A stretch of DNA of 5,516 bases from assembly GCA_024278285.1 (NCBI GenBank), contig JAJRTM010000696.1, forward strand, positions 1-5,516. Reading direction: 5' to 3'. Source of the DNA: Planctomycetota bacterium (lineage in GTDB: Bacteria; Planctomycetota; Planctomycetia; Planctomycetales; Planctomycetaceae). The number at the start of each line of letters is the position of its first letter. Positions within the stretch are counted from its first letter, which is position 1. Below, one piece after another: positions 1 to 4,271 of the stretch. The translations under genes and the position numbers were made by a program. The notes beneath the pieces were generated by a model that was given only the letters and a program-made list of their open reading frames with translations, was not told the origin of the DNA and did not search any database.

Positions 1-518
1 ACTTGTGTGATCGCGCAACGGGAGACTTGCAGTTTTCCCGTCTCTAAATTTCGATCAACAGGCAACAGTTGATGAGTAAGCAGTTGGCTCAACAATTCGA
101 CAGAAGCCAATTCGCTATTTGCTGTCTCCAGAAAAAACCGATCAATGAGAACCGGTTTCACCGCATCTAAAACAAAGACGCAATGGTCTCCATTACACGC
201 ACACTGGCACGGCGGGATACTTGGAGATTGGTGAGACACCATTTTGCCAGCTTGTTTTGGATCACTCAGAATTGATTTCTGCTGGCCCGTTTCGCCAATT
301 ATTTCAGGCGATCGATCTGAATGGCAGCGGCAGACATCTTCCTGCTTCTTTGCATGCGAGCCATTTGCCTTCTGCTCACGGGAGCACGATCCGTCTTTGC
401 AACCTGATTCCTCCATTCGACAATATTCCTCGTGAACCGCATGGATACCACAACCAAACAGGCTGTGTACCGACATCACGGTCAACACGATCAATTTTAT
501 CAGTGGGGAAGAAACCAT
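1..518 (-). CDS. Cys-rich probable lipoprotein, 3' end outside window
   Basis: This minus-strand frame is open from an ATG at 518 to the left edge (172 codons and two bases, no stop), so the C-terminus is missing. Residues 1-22 form a short signal peptide with one Lys (K8) and a hydrophobic stretch, ending in LFGC with Cys23. That is a near-consensus lipobox (Phe at -2 is unusual), suggesting a lipid-anchored envelope protein. The next 90 residues are polar and rich in Cys: C33, C40, C45, C63, C65, C104, C106, C108 and C113, including CRC and CQCAC clusters. After that comes a more ordinary, probably helical segment (about 114-165). An in-frame TAA at 558-560 excludes a longer protein, and 518 is the only ATG before the hydrophobic stretch; the ribosome binding site is weak. 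I do not recognise the family. The spaced cysteines could form disulfides or bind metal, which is inference. Plus-strand frames over the same bases look like shadows. Confidence 0.72.
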   Translation of the reverse strand, partial: MVSSPLIKLIVLTVMSVHSLFGCGIHAVHEEYCRMEESGCKDGSCSREQKANGSHAKKQEDVCRCHSDRSPEIIGETGQQKSILSDPKQAGKMVSHQSPSIPPCQCACNGDHCVFVLDAVKPVLIDRFFLETANSELASVELLSQLLTHQLLPVDRNLETGKLQVSRCAITQ

Positions 519-592
519 TACTGCACCAGAAGTTAAATGACAACGATTGCGGTGGGATTATTCAGAGTTCAGGCAATTCCATCAAGGGGAAT

Positions 593-620
593 ATCCTACA
601 TTTCTTTTTATATATCCCAA
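593..620 (-). promoter_or_regulatory. possible sigma-70 promoter of the Cys-rich lipoprotein gene
   Basis: On the minus strand, TTGGGA (615-620) and TAGGAT (593-598) are separated by 16 bases, each matching four of six consensus bases. It lies about 75 bases upstream of the ATG at 518 and downstream of the terminator at 652-693, where a promoter is needed. The match is weak, so this is only a candidate. Confidence 0.25.
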
Positions 621-651
621 TTACTCAGCGTAACTTACGCTGCGGTGGGGA

Positions 652-693
652 CACAAAAAAGCCCGATCCTGGAAAGAATCGGGCTTTTTTGTG
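652..693 (-). terminator. strong bidirectional Rho-independent terminator
   Basis: Perfect 16-bp arms (652-667 and 678-693) enclose a 10-base loop. The GC core is GCCCGAT/ATCGGGC, flanked by A6 on the left and T6 on the right, so either transcript ends in a U tract. It lies 27 bases past the stop of the 75-aa gene (720-947) and should mainly terminate that gene. It also insulates the lipoprotein gene starting at 518. Confidence 0.88.
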
Positions 694-719
694 AGGTTGT
701 CATTAAACTGATCAGCGAA

Positions 720-947
720 TTACGAAGCTTTTTTCTGCTCCAGTAATGGCACAATCTGGCTCATCGCGTTGCACATATCCTGGATAATTCCTTTTTCGAG
801 TTCTTCGGTTGGAATCTGTTCACAAGCTGCCACACAAGCATGAATACGGCGGACGATCTCCTTATTTTCAGGAGTATCTTCCCCCAGAATCTCTCCTTGA
901 GTTGTCACAATAAACTGTGGCAATTTTGATGATGGGGTCATCGACAT
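720..947 (-). CDS. small conserved-looking protein with phage-type ACVxACxxIPTEELE motif
   Basis: A 75-aa soluble protein with no signal peptide or membrane segment. ATG at 947 is preceded by GAGG (956-959) at 8 bases; a second ATG two codons in (941) is a possible alternative. The N-terminal third (FIVTTQGEILGED) looks like beta strand. The middle has RRIHACVAACEQIPTEELEKG (about residues 33-53), which resembles the 'RIVACVNACAGIPTEELE' pattern I know from small uncharacterised phage and prophage proteins. The C-terminus is helical and lysine-rich. Function is unknown. It appears monocistronic: the terminator at 652-693 follows at once, and a 13-codon reading frame with its own Shine-Dalgarno precedes it, whose stop overlaps this gene's ribosome binding site. 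Clean start, stop and terminator make it a convincing gene, but the phage link is from memory of the motif only. Confidence 0.75.
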   Translation of the reverse strand: MSMTPSSKLPQFIVTTQGEILGEDTPENKEIVRRIHACVAACEQIPTEELEKGIIQDMCNAMSQIVPLLEQKKAS

Positions 948-957
948 AAACCAGACC

Positions 958-999
958 TCAATCTCTTCTACTGTACATATTAATCTGTCGTGATGTCAT
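958..999 (-). CDS. possible 13-codon leader ORF upstream of the 75-aa gene
   Basis: ATG at 999 follows AGGAAG (1005-1010) at 5 bases and encodes MTSRQINMYSRRD. Its TGA (958-960) overlaps the GAGG that serves the next gene at 947, an arrangement typical of translational coupling. The Shine-Dalgarno sits in the loop of a small hairpin (GAATC/GATTC arms, 1001-1005 and 1011-1015). A frame this short can occur by chance, so it is tentative. Confidence 0.3.
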   Translation of the reverse strand: MTSRQINMYSRRD

Positions 1000-1193
1000 A
1001 GAATCTTCCTGATTCGACACTCTACCCAATAACTTAGGCATTTCTTGCGAAGATGTTAACAGTCGGTTGAAACAGAGGAAAAATACCGCAAAATCGAGGT
1101 ATATCCCTCTTGTTCATCTCCTGCATCTTACTCAAATCGCCTGTCATGTGAACTTACGATACAGGTGAAAGGGTGATGCCGTGGATATGATTA

Positions 1194-1212
1194 CCTTTGT
1201 TTATGTTGTAGT
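1194..1212 (+). repeat. 19-bp direct repeat, left copy
   Basis: CCTTTGTTTATGTTGTAGT here matches 1698-1716 at 18 of 19 positions (T or C at position 16). Both copies are preceded within a few bases by TGGAT and followed immediately by a GC-rich hairpin (1212-1236 and 1722-1752). The pair brackets a gene-free stretch containing both long inverted-repeat elements. Confidence 0.55.
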
Positions 1213-1236
1213 CAGCCCAGTCCGCGGGTGGGCTGA
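1212..1236. repeat. hairpin, possible terminator or small palindromic repeat
   Basis: TCAGCCCA (1212-1219) pairs perfectly with TGGGCTGA (1229-1236) around a 9-base loop that itself contains CCGCGG. No clean T tract follows on either strand (TAAATTTCTT on the plus side), so it is at best a weak terminator. It abuts the left copy of the 19-bp direct repeat. Confidence 0.45.
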
Positions 1237-1294
1237 TAAATTTCTTAAGTTGTTATTATTGGTACTGTTGCGCCTTGGTTCTTGAATCCACGGT

Positions 1295-1425
1295 GTGTGC
1301 CACGGCTCTGTGAGCCGTGCAAACTGAAAATCAAGCTTGATTTTAACTACTCAGCCACCCTCCGCTGAATATTTAACAAGATATACTCACTCCAACGCAG
1401 CACGGCTCACAGAGCCGTGGCACAC
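1295..1425. repeat. inverted-repeat (MITE/REP-like) element with 26-bp arms
   Basis: Perfect 26-bp inverted arms at 1295-1320 and 1400-1425 enclose 79 bases. Each arm contains its own hairpin, CACGGCTC-TGT-GAGCCGTG, so the element can fold as two small hairpins or one long stem. The core carries a perfect 18-bp palindrome, AAAATCAAGCTTGATTTT (1327-1344). No protein is encoded inside. The architecture fits a REP-pair or MITE moved by a transposase elsewhere in the genome, which is inference. Confidence 0.8.
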
Positions 1426-1447
1426 GAAACAGTTAGATTACGCAACG

Positions 1448-1599
1448 GTAGGATGGCGTGCTTGCACCCATCAAATACGCTTTCCAGTTCATTGGTCTTA
1501 TACCGGTGAATCAATGGCAGCATAATAACAGATTTTACTCTCTATTTTTCATTGAACGCAACTCGGCACGCGAAGATGGGTGCAAGCACGCCATCCTAC
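1448..1599. repeat. inverted-repeat (MITE-like) element with 25-bp arms
   Basis: Perfect 25-bp inverted arms at 1448-1472 and 1575-1599 begin GTAGGATGGCGTGC and end in the reverse complement. They enclose 102 AT-richer bases with no coding frame. It starts 23 bases after the preceding element, so the two were placed side by side. Its outer bases GTAGGATG resemble the GTAGGGTG ends of the element at 2683-2748. Confidence 0.8.
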
Positions 1600-1697
1600 A
1601 TTTTGAGATGAATTTTCCAAAAGAAAATTTCGTGTTAATTGTTCGCTATTCGTGGTTCAATTCTCTGTTTGGCCTGCGGCTATGCCGCGTTGGATTC

Positions 1698-1716
1698 CCT
1701 TTGTTTATGTTGCAGT
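1698..1716 (+). repeat. 19-bp direct repeat, right copy
   Basis: This is the second copy of the sequence at 1194-1212, with one mismatch. It directly abuts the T-tract side of the terminator at 1717-1752, as the first copy abuts the hairpin at 1212-1236. Confidence 0.55.
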
Positions 1717-1752
1717 AAAAAAGCCGCCCGAATCACTGAGATCCGAGCGGCT
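1717..1752 (-). terminator. Rho-independent terminator of the cytochrome P460 gene
   Basis: On the minus strand a 9-bp stem (1744-1752 with 1722-1730), with one G-U wobble in RNA and a 13-base loop, is followed by a run of six T (complement of 1717-1722). It lies about 68 bases past the TAG of the P460 gene, in the correct orientation. The plus strand has no T tract here, so it works in one direction only. Confidence 0.75.
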
Positions 1753-1820
1753 ACACGGGGAAGGACAGACTCCGTTCCTGTTATTCACAACTATCATTTA
1801 CTTGTGACTCTTGGAATTCC

Positions 1821-2414
1821 CTAGTCGTTAATGAATGAGAAATCGTTGCCGTCGGCTCCTGCATGACACTCAATGCAACTGGCAAATTTCCCGGAAATCG
1901 GCATGTTCCCTTTTTCTGCAGGCGTGCGGGCAACGCTGCCATCAGGTGTGTACTTCACCCAGTACCAGTCATTCCCTTCCGGATTGAACCCCTTGGCTTT
2001 ATACATCACAGTGACAGCCATCAAAGTTTTACCATCAGGCCCAAAGTTCTCTTTAATAATGATCGAACCATCGGGCAACGTTTTGGAGTTCCCTGCTGCG
2101 GTTCGGTTGAGGTAAGTTTTTATGAACTTACCATGAGGGCTTTGTCCCGGATAAGCTGCGGTTGGTTTTCCTGGTCCTGGCGCCCAATTGTGGTATTCAA
2201 CCCGTTTGAGCCAATCCCAGAATTTGCTTTCAAACGTACTCGCAGGGGCGCGATTCATCCCTTGTTGACGGGAAGAAGATCCTTGCTGATAACTTCGTCC
2301 GCCAGATCGCGAACCACTTTGCGCCTGAACGCTCGATTCGGGTTGGCTCTCCATCACCATAAAAGATACAGTTGCCAATATCGCTATTCCAGCAATCCAC
2401 TTGAGCTGTTTCAT
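1821..2414 (-). CDS. cytochrome P460-family exported c-type haem protein
   Basis: 197 aa. ATG at 2414 has AAGGA (2424-2428) 9 bases upstream. Residues 1-31 form a Sec signal peptide (KQLK, then a hydrophobic stretch 6-21, likely cleaved after VQA at 31), so the protein acts outside the cytoplasmic membrane. Residues 32-57 are a Ser/Gly/Gln/Arg-rich flexible linker. Residues 60-197 match the cytochrome P460 fold: LPDGSIIIKE (113-122), VTVMYKAKGFNPEGNDWYW (134-152), and a C-terminal CIECH haem-binding motif (180-184). Lys121 falls where I align Lys70 of Nitrosomonas europaea P460, the residue that crosslinks to the haem and enables hydroxylamine/NO oxidation in that family. Cytochrome c'-beta relatives share the fold without the crosslink, so a NO-binding or redox role is the alternative. 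It stands alone, with its own terminator at 1717-1752. The family call is firm; the substrate is not known. Confidence 0.9.
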   Translation of the reverse strand: MKQLKWIAGIAILATVSFMVMESQPESSVQAQSGSRSGGRSYQQGSSSRQQGMNRAPASTFESKFWDWLKRVEYHNWAPGPGKPTAAYPGQSPHGKFIKTYLNRTAAGNSKTLPDGSIIIKENFGPDGKTLMAVTVMYKAKGFNPEGNDWYWVKYTPDGSVARTPAEKGNMPISGKFASCIECHAGADGNDFSFIND

Positions 2415-2459
2415 CTGTTCAATTCCTTAATATCTAATCATCTTTATTGAGAAGGATAG

Positions 2460-2666
2460 TTCGCCAACGAAAGCCGTAAAACATCTGCAAGCAAATGCAA
2501 ACGAATACAAACCCTTCGAACTGGACTCCATGATAAGAGAAGGTCATTTGAACAAACTGTGGACTGGCTAACAGAGCGAAAAAATCTCCAACAAATCTCA
2601 GCACGTCTCGTTGAGCAGGCCAACGATGGGCTGGTTCTCTATTCAGCATTGGAACGTCGTTTGTAA
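2460..2666 (+). pseudogene. possible C-terminal gene relic, unrecognised
   Basis: A plus-strand frame is open from just after a TAG (2457-2459) to TAA (2664-2666), 68 codons, with no ATG and no Shine-Dalgarno. The right half reads like a helical, charged protein end: FEQTVDWLTERKNLQQ, then SARLVEQAND, then LYSALERRL. A second plus frame (2431-2571) is also protein-like in its left part (KAVKHLQANANEYKPF), which would fit a frameshifted remnant. A competing 71-codon minus-strand frame (2434-2649) starts at ATG without a ribosome binding site and is rich in Phe and Val like an antisense shadow. I do not recognise the family and it may be no gene at all. It ends 20 bases before a terminator-like hairpin at 2687-2709. 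Confidence 0.3.
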
Positions 2667-2682
2667 CTATTTAGTTCATTTT

Positions 2683-2748
2683 GTAGGGTGCGTCGTGACG
2701 CACCTTTTTCATCACACGAACGACCTGATGCGTCACGACGCACCCTAC
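2683..2748. repeat. inverted-repeat element with 20-bp arms (GTAGGGTGCGTCGTG family)
   Basis: Perfect 20-bp arms at 2683-2702 and 2729-2748 enclose 26 bases. Each arm contains the near-palindrome TGCGTCGTGACGCA or its complement. The element fills most of the gap between the possible relic and the 3' end of the XRE gene. A lone copy of the same 14-bp core occurs at 4158-4171, which shows that this is a repeat family and not a one-off palindrome. Confidence 0.8.
2687..2709 (+). terminator. terminator-like hairpin in the left arm of the repeat
   Basis: GGTGCGTC (2687-2694) pairs with GACGCACC (2697-2704), followed by T5 (2705-2709). The two-base centre would open to a 6-bp stem with a 6-base loop. 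It would stop plus-strand transcripts crossing 2460-2666. It may be an incidental property of the repeat. Confidence 0.4.
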
Positions 2749-2780
2749 GATAAACCGGGAGCTTATTTCAGGACTACTCC

Positions 2781-3431
2781 TCAGTCGGATCTTGTTTTAT
2801 CAGAGGGGCTTGAACGATCATCACACTGGATCGATTCGTATAACGCGCGGATCACTCCGCGAGCCGCTTCTGCCAGATGCGTTTCAAGAACGATCTGTAA
2901 TTGATACACCGTTTCTTTTCGTGCATTGATCGCCGTCGCTTCCTGGCGGATTCCTGCTTCGTTCATTTCCCCGCCGGTGCCAAAACTGCTGAATAGTTCG
3001 TCCCATTGCGATTCATCCCAGTCTTCAAACAGCGAAGGGACTTGTTCACAAACCGACTGAATTGCCCAGTTGGTTTGCCGATCAAACAAACGAGCCTGAT
3101 CCTCTAAATCCCGGCAAGCTGCCTGCTCGCCCTGCTGCATAGCTGGCGAAGAAGAAAAAATCGCAGGGACAGCGACTGGAGCAGTCGCAGTGACTCCGCC
3201 CAGCAAACTGGCAGGATCAACTTGCAACGCTTCTGCCAGTTTAAAAATGGTCAGATTCCGGGGCCGCGTCGTTTTTCCCTGCTGCCAATGATGCAGCGTC
3301 GTACGAGAGACTTTGGCTTCACGAGCAAGCCGCCCGATATCCCAACCACGCTGAACACAGAGTGAGAAAATCCGTTCCCACAGCAGCGGGTCCGACTCTG
3401 TTTCGATTTGTTCAGAAGAGTTCAACAACAT
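2781..3431 (-). CDS. XRE-family helix-turn-helix transcriptional regulator
   Basis: 216 aa. The start at 3431 is decided by AAGGAG (3439-3444) at 7 bases and by a promoter at 3481-3508; the same frame extends to 3554, but that part lies across the promoter. Residues about 18-78 form a Cro/C1-type HTH: RGWDIGRLAREAKVSRTTLHHW, then a Lys/Arg-rich turn and IFKLAEALQVDPASLLG. An Ala/Pro-rich linker (79-100) leads to a C-terminal helical domain (about 105-202) with FDRQTNWAIQSVCEQVPSLF, a WDELFSSFGTGGEMNEAGI segment and a long final helix pair. I recall similar C-terminal regions in planctomycete XRE proteins, but know of no assigned function. It diverges from three small plus-strand genes; a perfect dyad over its own -10 box suggests autoregulation and perhaps control of the opposite promoter. 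There is no protease-like (S24) domain, so a SOS-cleaved repressor is unlikely. Confidence 0.88.
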   Translation of the reverse strand: MLLNSSEQIETESDPLLWERIFSLCVQRGWDIGRLAREAKVSRTTLHHWQQGKTTRPRNLTIFKLAEALQVDPASLLGGVTATAPVAVPAIFSSSPAMQQGEQAACRDLEDQARLFDRQTNWAIQSVCEQVPSLFEDWDESQWDELFSSFGTGGEMNEAGIRQEATAINARKETVYQLQIVLETHLAEAARGVIRALYESIQCDDRSSPSDKTRSD

Positions 3432-3478
3432 CTGGTATCTCCTTGAGTAAAACGGACCAATACCTGGTACTGATGATG

Positions 3479-3496
3479 TCATTATGAACATAATGA
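3479..3496. promoter_or_regulatory. 18-bp perfect dyad, probable XRE operator
   Basis: TCATTATG-AA-CATAATGA has perfect 8-bp arms with a 2-base centre. It covers the -10 box (3481-3486) of the XRE gene on the minus strand, so a bound dimer would block RNA polymerase there. Size and symmetry fit a Cro/C1-type dimer site. Binding by this XRE protein is inferred from position. Confidence 0.65.
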
Positions 3497-3508
3497 AACA
3501 AATGTCAA
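3481..3508 (-). promoter_or_regulatory. sigma-70 promoter of the XRE regulator gene
   Basis: On the minus strand, TTGACA (3503-3508, perfect) and CATAAT (3481-3486, five of six) are 16 bases apart. Transcription would start near 3474, giving a leader of about 40 bases with a good Shine-Dalgarno before ATG 3431. This argues against the longer N-terminus up to 3554. Confidence 0.75.
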
Positions 3509-3516
3509 CTTTATCC

Positions 3517-3545
3517 TTGACTGTAAAATGGCAAAGTGGTAAAAT
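3517..3545 (+). promoter_or_regulatory. sigma-70 promoter of the small-gene cluster
   Basis: TTGACT (3517-3522) and TAAAAT (3540-3545) are separated by exactly 17 bases, each five of six. Transcription would begin near 3552. This excludes a start at 3484 for the next gene and makes 3547 unlikely. Its -35 lies 8 bases from the -35 of the opposing XRE promoter, so the two may compete or be co-regulated. Confidence 0.72.
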
Positions 3546-3606
3546 AATGTACACCTTTATTGATTGTTTGTTTTCGGCAGAAAGCCTGAGTGGGGGAGGG
3601 GATTTG

Positions 3607-3882
3607 ATGGTTCAATGTGCTCATTTTGCGTATGACGACGAAGAATTACCAATGTACTGGGGAGCAGTAGGGAATTGTTCTCCGTTTGAGGATCAGGAAG
3701 AGGATATTGAAGAAGACTTGCTGGATCCTGCTGATCTGGAAGAGGAGTTAGGCCTTTCGCCTTCCTGCGATCTTCCCAGGCAAATGGAGGGAGAAAACTG
3801 GAGGCCAGCACCAGTTCGAGAAGAGCAAAAGACACAACCGCGATGGCCAACAGATTCTCATCACGGCAAAGATCCATCGTGA
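3607..3882 (+). CDS. small acidic protein, unrecognised
   Basis: 91 aa. ATG at 3607 follows GGAGGGG (3595-3601) at 5-7 bases, within the predicted leader of the promoter at 3517-3545. The frame remains open upstream, but those starts lie in or before the promoter. Residues 9-13 (YDDEE) and about 28-48 are strongly acidic (repeated Glu/Asp with Leu), followed by a basic, Pro/Arg-rich tail (about 58-91). There is no signal peptide, membrane segment or known motif. A first-in-operon acidic protein divergent from a repressor could be an antirepressor, a DNA mimic or a toxin/antitoxin partner, but nothing in the sequence decides this. The gap to the next gene is 88 bases with no terminator, so cotranscription is likely. 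Confidence 0.6.
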   Translation: MVQCAHFAYDDEELPMYWGAVGNCSPFEDQEEDIEEDLLDPADLEEELGLSPSCDLPRQMEGENWRPAPVREEQKTQPRWPTDSHHGKDPS

Positions 3883-3970
3883 TTTATGGAATCCGCTTTC
3901 ATCGTCTATGTAGCGACGATAGCTATTATCTATTTATCTCATTCTTTTCATTCATCATGAGGAATTATTA

Positions 3971-4147
3971 ATGCCCCAATCCGTGAAGCGTCCGCAATTG
4001 CGTAAGCAAATCTCTATCTTTGTCCCTCTTTCAGATTGGAAAGCGATCCGGCACGAAGCCGCCCGTAAACGAATCCCGATGACCGAGTTATGCAGAAGAT
4101 GGATGAAGCCCGAAATGAATCGCCTGCATGATGAAGAACCTCAATAG
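3971..4147 (+). CDS. small ribbon-helix-helix-like DNA-binding protein
   Basis: 58 aa. ATG at 3971 has GAGGA (3959-3963) at 7 bases, inside a well-formed TGAGGAAT. The layout is that of a MetJ/Arc fold: a basic N-terminus (KRPQLRK), a short beta strand QISIFVPL (13-20), helix A SDWKAIRHEAARKRI (21-35), Pro36, and helix B MTELCRRWMKPEMNRL (37-52). Alternating polar and nonpolar residues in the strand fit a two-stranded antiparallel ribbon that reads the major groove. Proteins like this act as antitoxins, plasmid copy or partition regulators, or phage repressors. No toxin gene follows directly; the next gene is a solo transposase domain 124 bases on. It is probably in the same transcript as the acidic gene. 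The fold call is by pattern, not by a search. Confidence 0.65.
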   Translation: MPQSVKRPQLRKQISIFVPLSDWKAIRHEAARKRIPMTELCRRWMKPEMNRLHDEEPQ

Positions 4148-4157
4148 CAACGCAGCC

Positions 4158-4171
4158 TGCGTCGTGACGCA
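4158..4171. repeat. solo core of the TGCGTCGTGACGCA repeat
   Basis: This 14-bp sequence is identical to 2689-2702 inside the inverted repeat at 2683-2748, and its complement occurs at 2729-2742. Here only one arm is present, 11 bases past the stop of the ribbon-helix-helix gene. It can form a small hairpin, TGCGTC/GACGCA. Confidence 0.6.
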
Positions 4172-4196
4172 TCTGTTAAGGCGAACCTGCTTTCTC

Positions 4197-4226
4197 CTCG
4201 TTCCCAAGCAGGAGCTTGGGAACGAG
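4197..4226. repeat. 13-bp-stem hairpin repeat (CTCGTTCCCAAGC family)
   Basis: CTCGTTCCCAAGC (4197-4209) and GCTTGGGAACGAG (4214-4226) are perfectly complementary around AGGA. I recall near-identical palindromes scattered between genes in several environmental bacteria. It lies between the ribbon-helix-helix gene and the DUF4096 gene. No T tract follows, so it is a poor terminator but could protect or attenuate the transcript. Confidence 0.75.
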
Positions 4227-4271
4227 TTCAATTTTACACAACGAACTCAATATTTCCAGGAAGTAGATACC

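Larger units (their letters stand above)
1000..1294. other. gene-free stretch left of the repeat elements
   Basis: I read all six frames by eye and found no frame with a start, a ribosome binding site and protein-like composition. The longest is a 30-codon minus frame (1034-1126) without a usable Shine-Dalgarno. The stretch must hold the promoter of the 720-947 gene, but I could not place one with confidence. It also contains a hairpin at 1212-1236 and one copy of a 19-bp direct repeat. Confidence 0.5.

Noticed and set aside
221..694. 157-codon plus-strand frame
   Set aside because: It begins at TTG, has no ribosome binding site, its composition is not protein-like, and it runs through the terminator at 652-693. 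It is antisense to the much better minus-strand lipoprotein frame.
1034..1126. 30-codon minus-strand frame
   Set aside because: There is no usable Shine-Dalgarno at a suitable spacing and no recognisable motif; a frame this short is expected by chance.
1194..1716. CRISPR array
   Set aside because: There are only two copies of the 19-bp repeat, about 500 bases apart, with no regular spacers and no cas gene.
1337..1718. Plus-strand frames across the inverted-repeat elements
   Set aside because: They read through repeat arms and hairpins, lack ribosome binding sites and have no domain signal.
1863..2450. 195-codon plus-strand frame
   Set aside because: Antisense shadow of the cytochrome P460 gene, which has a signal peptide, haem motif, ribosome binding site and terminator.
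2434..2649. 71-codon minus-strand frame just upstream of the P460 gene
   Set aside because: No ribosome binding site before its ATG, Phe/Val-rich antisense-like composition, and a more protein-like plus-strand reading of the same bases.
3432..3554. 41-residue N-terminal extension of the XRE regulator
   Set aside because: It spans the regulator's own promoter and operator; ATG 3431 has an excellent AAGGAG at 7 bases and the HTH begins soon after.
3484..3606. Longer N-terminus for the acidic protein
   Set aside because: The starts at 3484 and 3547 lie upstream of or at the predicted transcription start near 3552; ATG 3607 has a strong GGAGGGG.
4128..4271. 48-residue extension of the DUF4096 protein
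   Set aside because: It would overlap the end of the ribbon-helix-helix gene and translate two hairpin repeats; the domain starts right after ATG 4272, which has its own ribosome binding site.
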